From Candidatus Pelagibacter communis (GTDB lineage: Bacteria; Pseudomonadota; Alphaproteobacteria; Pelagibacterales; Pelagibacteraceae): a stretch of DNA of 64,000 nucleotides. A program made the position numbers and the translations under genes. The stretch covers positions 688,858 to 752,857 of the forward strand of contig NZ_LANA01000001.1 in NCBI RefSeq assembly GCF_012932795.1. Reading direction: 5' to 3'. Under the pieces are notes generated by a model that saw only the letters and a list, made by a program, of their open reading frames with translations, was not told the origin of the DNA and ran no database searches. Shown piece after piece: positions 27,688 through 38,923 of this stretch (positions within the stretch are counted from its first letter, which is position 1; every line of letters starts with the position of its first letter).

Positions 27688-28788
27688 ATGCCAGATAATT
27701 TTCAAGGTAGAGGTGGAAGTCCCTGGGGAACACCTCCAGGAGGAGGAAATGGTTCAGGAAAAGGACCAACTCCACCAGATATTGATGCATTGATTAAAGA
27801 CATTCAGAATAAAATAAATAAATTTTTGCCTGGTGGAAGTTCATCAGGAGGAAAACCGATAGGTTTAATTTTAATTATTATAGCATTTGTATGGCTTGCA
27901 AGTGGACTTTATAGAGTAGGACCAGATGAGCAAGGTGTTGTTCTTAGATTTGGGAAATTTATAAAAACTACTCAACCTGGATTACATTATCACATTCCAC
28001 TGCCAATAGAGACAGTTCAGACACCAAAAGTTACAAAAGTAAATAGAATTGATATTGGGTTTAGATCAGAAAGAGACAGTGGTTTTTCTTCGGGAGGAGG
28101 TGTTGCAGATGTTCCTCAAGAAAGCTTAATGCTTACCGGTGATGAAAATATAGTTAATATAGACTTTTCAGTATTTTGGGTGATTAAAGATGCAGGTAAA
28201 TTTTTATTTGAAATACAAGACCCAGAGGGCACAGTAAAAGCAGCAGCAGAGACTGCAATGAGAGAAGTTATTGCAAAAAGTGATATTCAGCCAATTTTAA
28301 CTGAGGGAAGAGCAAAAATAGAAGTTGAAACTCAGGAAATTATCCAATCTATATTAGATGAATATAATAGTGGTATTCAAATTACACAAGTTCAAACACA
28401 AAAAGCAGATCCACCTGATCAAGTAATTGACGCTTTTAGAGATGTACAAGCTGCAAGAGCAGATATGGAAAGATCTAAAAATGAAGCTGAAGCATATGCT
28501 AACGATGTAATCCCAAGAGCAAGAGGTGAAGCGGCAAAAATCATGCAAGCAGCAGAAGCATACAAACAAAGAGTTGTTGCAGCATCAGAAGGTGAAGCTA
28601 GCAGATTTGTGTCAATTTTTAATGAATACGCAAAAGCCAAAAAGGTTACTAAAGACAGAATGTATTTAGAAACTATGGAAAAAGTTTTAGCTGATATAGA
28701 TAAAGTAATTATTGATAAAAATGCAGGTTCAGGAGTAGTTCCTTATTTACCACTTCCTGAATTGGGAAAAAAGAAAGTGATAAACTAA
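27688..28788 (+). CDS. hflK: HflK, SPFH-domain regulator of FtsH
   Basis: HflK forms with HflC a large membrane cage around the FtsH protease. The N-terminus is a Gly/Pro-rich cytoplasmic segment (residues 1-50), then one membrane helix (about 58-75) and the SPFH domain starting LYRVGPDEQGVVLRFGKF. A coiled-coil region rich in Ala/Glu (AQAARADMERSKNEAEAYAN) follows. Length is 366 residues. The stop overlaps the hflC ATG by one base. Confidence 0.95.
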   Translation: MPDNFQGRGGSPWGTPPGGGNGSGKGPTPPDIDALIKDIQNKINKFLPGGSSSGGKPIGLILIIIAFVWLASGLYRVGPDEQGVVLRFGKFIKTTQPGLHYHIPLPIETVQTPKVTKVNRIDIGFRSERDSGFSSGGGVADVPQESLMLTGDENIVNIDFSVFWVIKDAGKFLFEIQDPEGTVKAAAETAMREVIAKSDIQPILTEGRAKIEVETQEIIQSILDEYNSGIQITQVQTQKADPPDQVIDAFRDVQAARADMERSKNEAEAYANDVIPRARGEAAKIMQAAEAYKQRVVAASEGEASRFVSIFNEYAKAKKVTKDRMYLETMEKVLADIDKVIIDKNAGSGVVPYLPLPELGKKKVIN

Positions 28789-29654
28789 TGAAAGTAAAAA
28801 AAATTCTATTACCAGTAATTATTGCAATAGGGGCATTAGCCTTTTTCTCTGTATTTGTAGTTAAAGAAGTTAATCAAGCCATTGTATTACAATTTGGTGA
28901 TCCTAAAAAAATTATATTAAAGCCAGGCTTGAATTTTAAAATACCTTTTATACAAAATGTTGTTTTTCTAGATAGTAGGATTTTAAATCTTGATACACCA
29001 CCAGCAGAAGTTATTGCTTCTGACCAAAAAAGATTAATTGTAGATGCGTTTGCAAGATTTCAAATTATAGATCCTTTAAAATTTTATATTTCTGTTGGAA
29101 ATGAGAGAGTTGCAAGATCAAGATTATCAACGATTATTAATTCAAGAATTAGGAATGTTTTGGGACAACAAGAATTACAAACATTACTTTCAAAAGATAG
29201 ATCTAAACAAATGTCTTTAATTCAAGAAGGTGTAAATGCAGAAGCTCAAAAATTTGGAATTAAAATTGTAGATGTTAGAATTAAAAGAGCTGATTTACCT
29301 CAAGCTAATAGTGAAGCAATTTATAGAAGAATGCAAACTGAAAGAGAAAGAGAAGCTAAAGAATTCAGAGCAAGAGGTGCAGAAATGGCTGTAACAATTA
29401 CTTCAACAGCAGATAAAGAAGTTTCAGTAATACTTGCTAATGCCAACAAAGATTCTGAAATTATGAAGGGTGAAGGAGATGGTGAAAGAAATGCAATTTT
29501 TGCAGATGCATTTGGAAGAGATCCTGAATTTTTTGCATTCTACAGAGCGATGCAAGCCTATGAAACTGCATTAATAGGTGGCGATACTTCACTAATTTTA
29601 TCACCAGACAGTGAATTTTTTAGATTTTTTGGAAATACCAAACCCCAAAATTAA
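28788..29654 (+). CDS. hflC: HflC, SPFH-domain regulator of FtsH
   Basis: This is the partner of HflK. It has an N-terminal membrane helix (residues about 5-24), then the SPFH domain (VVKEVNQAIVLQFGDPKKII, LDSRILNLDTPPAEVIASD) and the HflC signature region VDVRIKRADLPQANSEAIYRRMQTERERE with a following coiled coil. Length is 288 residues. It is translationally coupled to hflK and followed within 10 bases by a DUF2065 gene and then degP, the usual alphaproteobacterial membrane quality-control cluster. Confidence 0.95.
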   Translation: MKVKKILLPVIIAIGALAFFSVFVVKEVNQAIVLQFGDPKKIILKPGLNFKIPFIQNVVFLDSRILNLDTPPAEVIASDQKRLIVDAFARFQIIDPLKFYISVGNERVARSRLSTIINSRIRNVLGQQELQTLLSKDRSKQMSLIQEGVNAEAQKFGIKIVDVRIKRADLPQANSEAIYRRMQTEREREAKEFRARGAEMAVTITSTADKEVSVILANANKDSEIMKGEGDGERNAIFADAFGRDPEFFAFYRAMQAYETALIGGDTSLILSPDSEFFRFFGNTKPQN

Positions 29655-29663
29655 GTCTATTAT

Positions 29664-29849
29664 ATGAAAGAGTTAATTATAGCTTTTGGGCTATTCCTTT
29701 TTATTGAAGGGATTTTATACGCTTTATTTCCATCAAAAATGAAAAGTATGTTATTGAAATTAAATGAAGTAAACAATAGTCAATTAAGAAGTGGTGGATT
29801 AATTTTTGCGGCTATAGGATTTTTACTTATTTGGTATATTAAAAATTAA
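29664..29849 (+). CDS. DUF2065 small membrane protein
   Basis: This 61-residue protein has two membrane helices (about residues 3-22 and 43-59). The pattern LFLFIEGILYALFPSKMK, then LRSGGLIFAAIGFLLIW, matches the DUF2065 (YjeT-like) family, which is regularly found next to hflC. Function is unknown. Position between hflC and degP suggests a link to membrane protein quality control. Confidence 0.85.
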   Translation: MKELIIAFGLFLFIEGILYALFPSKMKSMLLKLNEVNNSQLRSGGLIFAAIGFLLIWYIKN

Positions 29850-29850
29850 G

Positions 29851-31272
29851 ATGAATAGAATTATAAAATTATTAGTAGTATTTTTTACATTATCTTTTGC
29901 AGTACAAACAAGTGCAAAGGATGCACCAGCATCATTCGCTGATTTAGCAGAAAGATTGATGCCATCGGTTGTAAATATTTCAACAACGACAACAGTAACA
30001 ACTAACTCCAATCCATTTCCAGGATTTCAATTTCCCCCAGGATCACCCTTTGAGGATATGTTTAAAGAATTTGGAACACCCCAAACTAGAAAATCTGCAG
30101 CATTGGGATCTGGATTCATTATAGATGAAAAAGGGATTGTGATTACTAATAATCACGTGATCCAAGATGCAGAAGATATTGTGGTTAAAGTGGGGGGTGA
30201 AAAAGAATATAAAGCAACAATTATAGGTGCAGATCCATTATCTGACATTGCAGTTCTTCAAATAGATTCAAAAGAAAAATTTACTCCAGTTCAATTTGGA
30301 GATTCTGATAAAGCAAGAATTGGAGATTGGGTAATAGCTATTGGAAACCCATTTGGTCTAGGTGGAACAGTTACTGCAGGAATTATTTCAGCAAGAAATA
30401 GGTCGATTGGCCTTTCTCGGTATGAGGACTACATTCAAACAGATGCATCAATTAATTCTGGAAATTCTGGTGGTCCATTATTTGATATGAACGGAAATGT
30501 AATAGGAATTAATACAGCGATTTTAGGAAAAGGTGGATCGATTGGTATAGGCTTTTCAATACCAGCCAACAGTGCAAAAAAGGTTGTAAGTCAATTGATA
30601 GAGTTTGGTGAAACCAAAAGAGGATGGTTGGGTGTTAGAATTCAAGTGGTTACTAAAGAAATAGCAGATATTGAAAAATTAGATGAGCCGCGTGGTGCAT
30701 TAGTTGCGAGTGTTGCTGAAAAAAGTCCATCCGACAAAGCCGGAATTAAAGCTGGAGATATTATTTTAGAATTTAATGGAACAAAAATAAATGTAATGAA
30801 AGAATTGCCACAAATTGTTGCACAAACAAAAGTGGGTAAAATTGTTGATGTTAAAATTTGGAGAAATAAAAAAGAAGTTATAAAAAAAATTAAATTAGGA
30901 AGATTAGAAACATCTAGCGATTTTAAAAAAGAAAAAAAAGAAAAAGAAGAAAAAAAAACTGAAATGCCAAAAATTTCAGAAATTAAATCTTTAAAGATTA
31001 TGGCAAGATTGTTAAATAAAAAAGATATTAATCAAAGAAAACTTCCAAATCAAACAACAGGTTTAGTTATAACTAATATTGGTAAAAATAGTCCTGTGAA
31101 CTATTTAAATGTAGGTGATATTATAATTGAGGCTCAAAAGAAAAAAATTAAATCTAAAAAAGATCTTGAGGACATAGTTAATAAAGCTTTAAAATCTAAT
31201 CAAAAAACTATTTTGATTGTGATTTACAATAATCAAAACCAAAGAAGATATATTGGTGTTAAATTAGATTGA
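29851..31272 (+). CDS. degP: periplasmic serine protease / chaperone DegP-like (Do family)
   Basis: This is an HtrA-family protease. A signal peptide ends near residue 22 (TSAKDAPA). The trypsin-like domain has its catalytic triad in ITNNHVIQDAED (His), DPLSDIAVLQ (Asp) and INSGNSGGPLFD (Ser). Two PDZ domains follow, the first after RGWLGVRIQ with LVASVAEKSPSDKAGIKAGD, the second in the last 100 residues with GKNSPVNYLNVGDII. A Lys/Glu-rich linker sits between them (about residues 355-375). Length is 473 residues. Confidence 0.95.
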   Translation: MNRIIKLLVVFFTLSFAVQTSAKDAPASFADLAERLMPSVVNISTTTTVTTNSNPFPGFQFPPGSPFEDMFKEFGTPQTRKSAALGSGFIIDEKGIVITNNHVIQDAEDIVVKVGGEKEYKATIIGADPLSDIAVLQIDSKEKFTPVQFGDSDKARIGDWVIAIGNPFGLGGTVTAGIISARNRSIGLSRYEDYIQTDASINSGNSGGPLFDMNGNVIGINTAILGKGGSIGIGFSIPANSAKKVVSQLIEFGETKRGWLGVRIQVVTKEIADIEKLDEPRGALVASVAEKSPSDKAGIKAGDIILEFNGTKINVMKELPQIVAQTKVGKIVDVKIWRNKKEVIKKIKLGRLETSSDFKKEKKEKEEKKTEMPKISEIKSLKIMARLLNKKDINQRKLPNQTTGLVITNIGKNSPVNYLNVGDIIIEAQKKKIKSKKDLEDIVNKALKSNQKTILIVIYNNQNQRRYIGVKLD

Positions 31273-31274
31273 CA

Positions 31275-32210
31275 ATGGACAAGCAGTCCAAGATTATTTT
31301 AATTTCAGGCCCAACTGCTTCAGGCAAATCAAATTTTGCATTAAAAATAGCTAAAAAAATTGATGGTGAAATAATTAATGCTGATAGCATGCAGGTTTAT
31401 AAGCAACTTAGAATATTAACTGCAAGACCAAATAAAAAAGAACAAAAAAAAATTCAACATCATTTGTATGGCATCATTGATTTAAATAAAAAATTTTCTA
31501 CTGGGCAATGGTTAAAAATAACAATTAAAAAAATAAAGAATATTCAAAAAAGAAAAAAAATTCCAATCTTAGTAGGTGGTACTGGATTATATTTTCAATC
31601 TTTAATTAAAGGATTAGTAGAAATTCCTAAAATACCCTTAAAGTTTAGAAATAAAATTAGATCAATGCAAAAAAAAGAGGGACAGAAAAAATTTTATAAG
31701 AAACTTTTAAAAGTTGATCCAATGTCCAAAGATAAATTTGATCCAAATGATACCCAAAGAACAATTAGAGCATTTGAGATTAAATTATTCACAAAAATTT
31801 CTATGTATGAATGGATGAATAGAACTAAATCTGAATTCAAAAAGGATACATTTTTAAAATTATATATTGATTTTAAAAGAGAAGACTTAATTAAAAAAAT
31901 ATCACTAAGATCAATCAAAATGATGAACGAAGGAGCAGTAAAAGAGGTAAAAAATTTTATAAAATTGAAAATAAAAAAAGATTTAAGTGTAAATAAGATA
32001 ATTGGGATTGACGAATTGACACAGTTCTTAAATAAAAAAATCAATCTAGATCAAGCACATGAATTAATTTCAATTAAAACAAGACAATACGCCAAAAGGC
32101 AAGCTACATGGGCAAGAAGCAGGATGACATCTTGGAAAAAAATTAATCCAAGTAAGATTGATAATTATATAAAAAAATTAAATAAATCACTTCTTAAACT
32201 TGACCAATGA
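31275..32210 (+). CDS. miaA: tRNA dimethylallyltransferase
   Basis: MiaA prenylates A37 of tRNAs that read UNN codons. Motifs: P-loop ISGPTASGKSNFAL, INADSMQVYKQLRILTARP (the DSxQxY motif), PILVGGTGLYFQSLIKG, DPNDTQRTIRAFE and the C-terminal RQYAKRQATWARSR. The ATG at 31275 fits better than a TTG at 31269 that overlaps the degP stop. Length is 311 residues. Confidence 0.95.
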   Translation: MDKQSKIILISGPTASGKSNFALKIAKKIDGEIINADSMQVYKQLRILTARPNKKEQKKIQHHLYGIIDLNKKFSTGQWLKITIKKIKNIQKRKKIPILVGGTGLYFQSLIKGLVEIPKIPLKFRNKIRSMQKKEGQKKFYKKLLKVDPMSKDKFDPNDTQRTIRAFEIKLFTKISMYEWMNRTKSEFKKDTFLKLYIDFKREDLIKKISLRSIKMMNEGAVKEVKNFIKLKIKKDLSVNKIIGIDELTQFLNKKINLDQAHELISIKTRQYAKRQATWARSRMTSWKKINPSKIDNYIKKLNKSLLKLDQ

Positions 32211-32235
32211 GCACAACTTCAGCTAGATTGCTCAG

Positions 32236-34002
32236 ATGGGTAATTTATACACAGGCGCTGAAATTGTATTTAAATGTTTGGAAGACCAAAAGGTAGAGCA
32301 TATTTTTGGATATCCGGGTGGTGCGGTACTTCCAATTTATGATGAGTTAAAAAATCATCCATCAATAAAACATATTTTAGTCAGACATGAACAAGGAGCT
32401 GGTCATGCAGCCGAAGGTTATGCAAGATCAACTGGAAAACCAGGTGTTGTATTAGTTACATCAGGACCAGGTGCTACTAACGTTGTAACTGCATTAACGG
32501 ATGCTTATATGGATTCAGTTCCTTTAGTTTGTATATCAGGTCAAGTACCAACACATTTAATAGGGACAGATGCATTTCAAGAATGTGATACAACTGGAAT
32601 TACTAGACCATGTACAAAACATAATTGGTTGGTTAAAGATATTAATGATCTTCAAAGAATAATGCATGAAGCATTTGAAGTTGCAACAACTGGAAGACCA
32701 GGACCAGTGCTAGTTGATATTCCAAAAGATATTCAGTTTGCAAAAGCAAAATATTCTAAACATAAAAAAGAAAAAAAATTAAATGGAAAAGTTCTCAATA
32801 AATTTAGCCAAAAAGAAATTGATCAATTAGTAGACTTAATGAAAAAAGCATCCAAACCAGTTTTTTATACTGGAGGTGGAGTAATTAATTCTGGTCCAAA
32901 GGCAAGTGAACTTTTAAGAGAATTAGTGGCCTTAACTGGATTTCCTATTACCTCAACTTTGCAAGGACTAGGTGCTTACCCAGGGGATGATAATCAATTT
33001 TTAGGAATGTTAGGCATGCATGGAACTTACGAAGCTAACAATGCAATGCATGATTGCGATTTATTAATTAATATAGGCGCAAGATTTGATGATCGTATCA
33101 CAGGAAAGATAGATGAGTTTTCTCCGAAATCTAAAAAAGTTCATATTGATATTGACCCATCATCTATAAATAAAATTGTAAAAGTTGACCTTTCTATTGT
33201 TGGTGATGTTTGTGATGTAATAGGGTCAACTACCAAAACTTTAAAAAAGAAAAACTTAAATTTAGAAAAATCAAATAAACAAAAAATATCAAAATGGTGG
33301 CAACAAATTCAAAAATGGAGAACAAAACAATCTTTAAATTTTATAAATAGTGATAAAATTATTAAGCCTCAACATGCGGTTCAAAGACTTTACGAATTAA
33401 CTAAAAATCAAGATACATATATTACCACAGAAGTTGGACAGCATCAGATGTGGGCAGCGCAACATTATAAATTCAATAAGCCCAATAGATGGATGACATC
33501 AGGTGGACTTGGAACTATGGGTTATGGATTACCAGCGGCAATAGGAGTACAGGTTGCTAACCCCAAAAAATTAGTCATAGACATTGCTGGAGAAGCTTCA
33601 ATTTTGATGACTATGCAAGAGATTTCAACTGCAGTTCAATATAATTTGCCAGTAAAGATATTTATTTTGAACAACCAATACATGGGAATGGTTAGACAAT
33701 GGCAGGAGTTACTTCATGAAAAAAATTATTCAGAGAGTTATTCTGAGGCATTACCAGATTTTGTCAAATTGGCTGAGGCTTACGGTTGTGTAGGAATTAG
33801 AGCAGAGAATCCAGATGAATTAGATGAAAAAATTGAAGAAATGATCAATATAGATAGACCAGTTATTTTTGATTGTCATGTAGATCAAGCTGAGAATTGC
33901 TTTCCAATGATTCCCTCAGGAAAACCTCACAACCAAATGTTGTTAGGTCCAAAAGACCAAAAAGAAAACAAGATAACTGGAAAAGGAAAAGCATTAGTCT
34001 AA
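32236..34002 (+). CDS. ilvB: acetolactate synthase, large (catalytic) subunit
   Basis: This TPP/FAD enzyme performs the first common step of branched-chain amino acid synthesis. The N-terminal domain has VEHIFGYPGGAVLPIYDEL and the TPP-activating Glu in LVRHEQGAGHAAEGYAR; the FAD domain is central; the TPP/Mg motif near residue 450 reads DIAGEASILMTMQE ... ILNNQYMGMVRQW. The usual GDA/GDG Asp is Glu in this copy (GEA). Length is 588 residues. It starts an ilvB-ilvH-ilvC block that is separated from leuA by about 7 kb of cargo. Confidence 0.96.
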   Translation: MGNLYTGAEIVFKCLEDQKVEHIFGYPGGAVLPIYDELKNHPSIKHILVRHEQGAGHAAEGYARSTGKPGVVLVTSGPGATNVVTALTDAYMDSVPLVCISGQVPTHLIGTDAFQECDTTGITRPCTKHNWLVKDINDLQRIMHEAFEVATTGRPGPVLVDIPKDIQFAKAKYSKHKKEKKLNGKVLNKFSQKEIDQLVDLMKKASKPVFYTGGGVINSGPKASELLRELVALTGFPITSTLQGLGAYPGDDNQFLGMLGMHGTYEANNAMHDCDLLINIGARFDDRITGKIDEFSPKSKKVHIDIDPSSINKIVKVDLSIVGDVCDVIGSTTKTLKKKNLNLEKSNKQKISKWWQQIQKWRTKQSLNFINSDKIIKPQHAVQRLYELTKNQDTYITTEVGQHQMWAAQHYKFNKPNRWMTSGGLGTMGYGLPAAIGVQVANPKKLVIDIAGEASILMTMQEISTAVQYNLPVKIFILNNQYMGMVRQWQELLHEKNYSESYSEALPDFVKLAEAYGCVGIRAENPDELDEKIEEMINIDRPVIFDCHVDQAENCFPMIPSGKPHNQMLLGPKDQKENKITGKGKALV

Positions 34003-34003
34003 A

Positions 34004-35591
<1,588 letters not shown>

Positions 35592-35619
35592 GAATAAACT
35601 TCTATTAAAATAATTAAAA

Positions 35620-36312
35620 ATGACAAAGTCAGATCTAGATTTTTTTCTCAATCAAAATGTTCAGATAGAGCTATCTAATTTTGTATTAAGTCTATTTTGT
35701 GCAGCTATTTTAAGTTTTATAGTTCACTTGTTTTATATAAAATTTTCTTCAACACTTTCTAATAGAATTGAATTTTCAAAAAACTTTGTAGTGTTGGGTG
35801 TTGCAACGTGCATAGTTATTATGATTGTTAAAAGTTCCCTGGCATTATCTTTAGGATTAGTTGGAGCGCTATCAATAGTTAGATTTAGAGCTGCTATTAA
35901 AGAACCAGAAGAGCTAGTATACTTATTTTTAATTATTGCTATTGGTTTAGGGTGTGGTGCAAATCAATTAATTATAACTATAGTTGGAATATTTTTTGCT
36001 TTAGCAACAATCCTGATTTATTCAAAGTATCTTAAGAGCAAAAATATTGATTACAATGAAAAGATAAATATGGGAATAATAATTGATGAAAAAATTTCAG
36101 ATATTCAAATTAATAATCTTATAGATGAATTAACTAAAGACTTAGTTGAATTAAAATTTATTTCAATGTCTAGGACTAATATTAACACTAGCATTAATAT
36201 TGATTTAAAAACTAGCGACTTTAAAAATTTAACAAAGATTACTGGCAAGATTCAAAAGCAATACCCCAATTCAAAAACAATTTTAGCACACAATGAAGAT
36301 CTTTCTTTATGA
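35620..36312 (+). CDS. DUF4956 membrane protein
   Basis: This 230-residue protein has four hydrophobic segments in the first 150 residues and a cytoplasmic C-terminal domain. The pattern KSSLALSLGLVGALSIVRFRAAIKEPEELVYLFL-type core (key residues GLVGALSIVRFRAAIKEP, about residues 77-94) is the hallmark of the DUF4956 family. Its members are regularly encoded with VTC-domain and CotH proteins, as here. Biochemical function is unknown. The stop overlaps the CotH gene start by four bases, so the two are coupled. Confidence 0.85.
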   Translation: MTKSDLDFFLNQNVQIELSNFVLSLFCAAILSFIVHLFYIKFSSTLSNRIEFSKNFVVLGVATCIVIMIVKSSLALSLGLVGALSIVRFRAAIKEPEELVYLFLIIAIGLGCGANQLIITIVGIFFALATILIYSKYLKSKNIDYNEKINMGIIIDEKISDIQINNLIDELTKDLVELKFISMSRTNINTSINIDLKTSDFKNLTKITGKIQKQYPNSKTILAHNEDLSL

Positions 36313-38906
36313 TCCTGAAAAAGGAAGGTAAAAAAAAAAAAAAATATAATTTAAATAAATTTCTTTTTATATATTTTTTTTCGACAATAACTGCTGGTAT
36401 AGTTTTAATTATTTTTACATTTAAGTCCCAAACCTTTGAACAAGCGAAGTCAAAATATTTAGATCTTTTTTCTAAGGGGGGAAGATTTGAATTTTTATAT
36501 CTACCTAATATAACTTTTCAAGCAATAAAGAGCAATTTTTATAAATTAGAAAAGCTTGATTTAGAAATTAAATTTAATGACTCATTAATTTTAGAGAATG
36601 TAAGAAATGAAGCTATAAAAAATGGAACACTTCCAGCAACAGAGTACAACACTTTAGTAAATTTTAATCTCATTCATAATAACACAAAATATTCTGGAGA
36701 TATAAGATTAAAGGGAGATAGAAAGGCCCATTTTTTTGAAAAGGAACATTCTTCATATAAAATAAAACTAGATAAAGAAAATTATATTTTTGGATTATCA
36801 AAATTTTCATTACAAAAACCAAGAATAAGAAATTATATTCATGAGTGGATTTTTCATCAAATGGCAAAAGACTTTGACATCATTAAAATTAAGTACGAAT
36901 TTTTAGATTTATCTATTAATGGAGAAAACAAAGGCCTTTATGTTTTAGAAGAAGGATTTGGAAAAGAGTTAATTGAAAGAAACAAAAGAAGAAATGGTCC
37001 TATTTTTGGTTTTGATGAAGATTTACTTGTTGATGAAGAAGATCTTATTTTTGAAATTTATAATAAAAAATATTGGAGCAAAAAAGAAAACATTGCATTG
37101 GCAAAAACCGCATCTCAAAAATTGAGAGATTTTTTTAAAAAAAAAGTACCGTTAGAAGATGTATTTGATGTCGAAAGATGGGCTGCTTATTTTGCTGTAG
37201 TAGATATGACCTCAACTTATCATGGAGCTTTTCTTAAAAGTGTAAAATTTTATTATAATCCTATTAATGGTTTATTTGAGCCGATACCATATGATGGTCA
37301 TAGATTAAAACCCAATTATCATAAACAACATTTAAATTATGATAATAATATATTAATAGATATTGTTGAATTATCATTTACAGAAAAAAACAAAAAAGGG
37401 TGGAAGTGGTTACAAAATTTTTTTTATAATAGAGATGGAAGTTTAAATTCATCTTTTTATAATTTATATTTAAAAAAACTAAATCAAATTAGCTCTAAAA
37501 AATATTTAGATAAATTTTTAAGTGAGAATTTAAAAAAAATAAAAATAATCAATTCACATATTTATTCTGACTATTTTTATTATGACAATAGCAGAACTTA
37601 TGGAGTTGGATTGTATTATTTCTTACTTTCTGATTTTTTTTATCATGCCAATAATATCAAGAAAAAATTAAAATTAAAAAAACAAATACAAGTTATAAGA
37701 AATAATGAGTCAGTTTTTTTAGTTAAAAATTATTATAAAAATTATGGGGCACTTAGTGTTGATAAATTAATTTGTAACAAAAACGAAAAAAAGGTTGAAA
37801 TTAAAATTACAAAAATTTTAAATAATTTTTCAAATACAGTTATAAAATTACCTGAAATACAATCAAATAACCTTGAATGTACTCATATGAAATTTATAGA
37901 AAAATTTGACAAAAATTCATTTGTATTAAAAATTGATGATATAAATTCCAAATATCGATATAAAAGCTTTAAGAACCTAAAAACAAATACTTTAGATAAA
38001 TATTTTATTAAACAAGATGATAAATTATTTTTAATTAAAGATGAAATAGAGATTGATGAAAACCTTCACATTACTAAAGGATTTAATGTTATTGTTAAAC
38101 CTGGTCAAAAAATTTTACTTATAAATAATGCTTTTGTAATTTCGGAGTCTCCCTGGATTATTGGAGGAAAAAATAAAGAAACAACAATAACTGGTAAAAA
38201 AAACAATCTAGGGGGTGGGTTGTTAATTTTAGATAATAATAAATTATCTAAAATTCAAAATACAAATTTCTCTTTTTTAAATGGATATAATATTGAGTCA
38301 AGTTCAGAATATATAATTTATGGAGCTTTAAATTTTCATCAAACTAAAGTTGAAATTAATAATGTAAATTTTAAAAATATTACTTCAGAAGATGCATTAA
38401 ATATATTTAGGTCAAAATTTAAGATTAGCAATTCAAACTATGAAAATATTTCTTCTGATGCAATTGATATAGATTTTAGTGATGGAGACATATCTTCAGT
38501 AAATTTTAAAAATATTAATAATGATGCAATGGATTTTTCTGGTTCAAATGTAAATATCTATAACTCATACCTAGAAAATGTAAATGATAAATTGATAAGT
38601 GGAGGTGAAGCTTCAAATATTAAAATTTCGAAAATTACAGCAAAGAATTCAAAATCTGGAATAATTAGTAAAGATGGATCAAAAGTATATTCAAAAAATA
38701 TTTTATTTGATGGAGTAAAAATTCCTTTTGCAGCATATCAAAAAAAAAAAGAATATAATTATGGGCTTTTAGTTGTTGAAAATTTTGATGTGAATAATTT
38801 TTTAGTAAAATTTGCCAAAGATGAAAAATCTAATATTATTTTAAATGATGTAATTCAAAAAAATAATAATGGTAACGCAAAAATATTAGCTATGATTAAT
38901 CAATAA
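36309..38906 (+). CDS. CotH-kinase-like protein with C-terminal beta-helix
   Basis: This 865-residue exported or membrane-anchored protein has an N-terminal membrane helix (residues about 17-38). A CotH-type domain follows (about residues 95-440), with GDIRLKGDRKAHF, SSYKIKLDKENYIFGLSKFSLQ, GLYVLEEGFGKELIER and the late metal/active-site-like PIPYDGHRL. The last 250 residues carry repeated short strands (VNFKNITSEDAL, ISSDAIDIDFSDGD, INNDAMDFSGS) typical of a right-handed parallel beta-helix. CotH proteins are atypical kinases of spore-coat proteins in Bacillus; the substrate here is unknown. It lies between DUF4956 and VTC genes. Confidence 0.8.
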   Translation: MILKKEGKKKKKYNLNKFLFIYFFSTITAGIVLIIFTFKSQTFEQAKSKYLDLFSKGGRFEFLYLPNITFQAIKSNFYKLEKLDLEIKFNDSLILENVRNEAIKNGTLPATEYNTLVNFNLIHNNTKYSGDIRLKGDRKAHFFEKEHSSYKIKLDKENYIFGLSKFSLQKPRIRNYIHEWIFHQMAKDFDIIKIKYEFLDLSINGENKGLYVLEEGFGKELIERNKRRNGPIFGFDEDLLVDEEDLIFEIYNKKYWSKKENIALAKTASQKLRDFFKKKVPLEDVFDVERWAAYFAVVDMTSTYHGAFLKSVKFYYNPINGLFEPIPYDGHRLKPNYHKQHLNYDNNILIDIVELSFTEKNKKGWKWLQNFFYNRDGSLNSSFYNLYLKKLNQISSKKYLDKFLSENLKKIKIINSHIYSDYFYYDNSRTYGVGLYYFLLSDFFYHANNIKKKLKLKKQIQVIRNNESVFLVKNYYKNYGALSVDKLICNKNEKKVEIKITKILNNFSNTVIKLPEIQSNNLECTHMKFIEKFDKNSFVLKIDDINSKYRYKSFKNLKTNTLDKYFIKQDDKLFLIKDEIEIDENLHITKGFNVIVKPGQKILLINNAFVISESPWIIGGKNKETTITGKKNNLGGGLLILDNNKLSKIQNTNFSFLNGYNIESSSEYIIYGALNFHQTKVEINNVNFKNITSEDALNIFRSKFKISNSNYENISSDAIDIDFSDGDISSVNFKNINNDAMDFSGSNVNIYNSYLENVNDKLISGGEASNIKISKITAKNSKSGIISKDGSKVYSKNILFDGVKIPFAAYQKKKEYNYGLLVVENFDVNNFLVKFAKDEKSNIILNDVIQKNNNGNAKILAMINQ

Positions 38907-38923
38907 ATTTAATTGAAAAATTA

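Noticed and set aside
28354-28640. Two minus-strand frames inside hflK
   Set aside because: They are opposite-strand shadows of the Ala/Glu-rich coiled coil, with unlikely Cys- and Phe-rich products.
32207-32300. Short frame starting at the miaA stop that could be an attenuation leader peptide for ilvB
   Set aside because: It runs into ilvB out of frame, has no run of Leu, Ile or Val codons, and no attenuator hairpin is visible.
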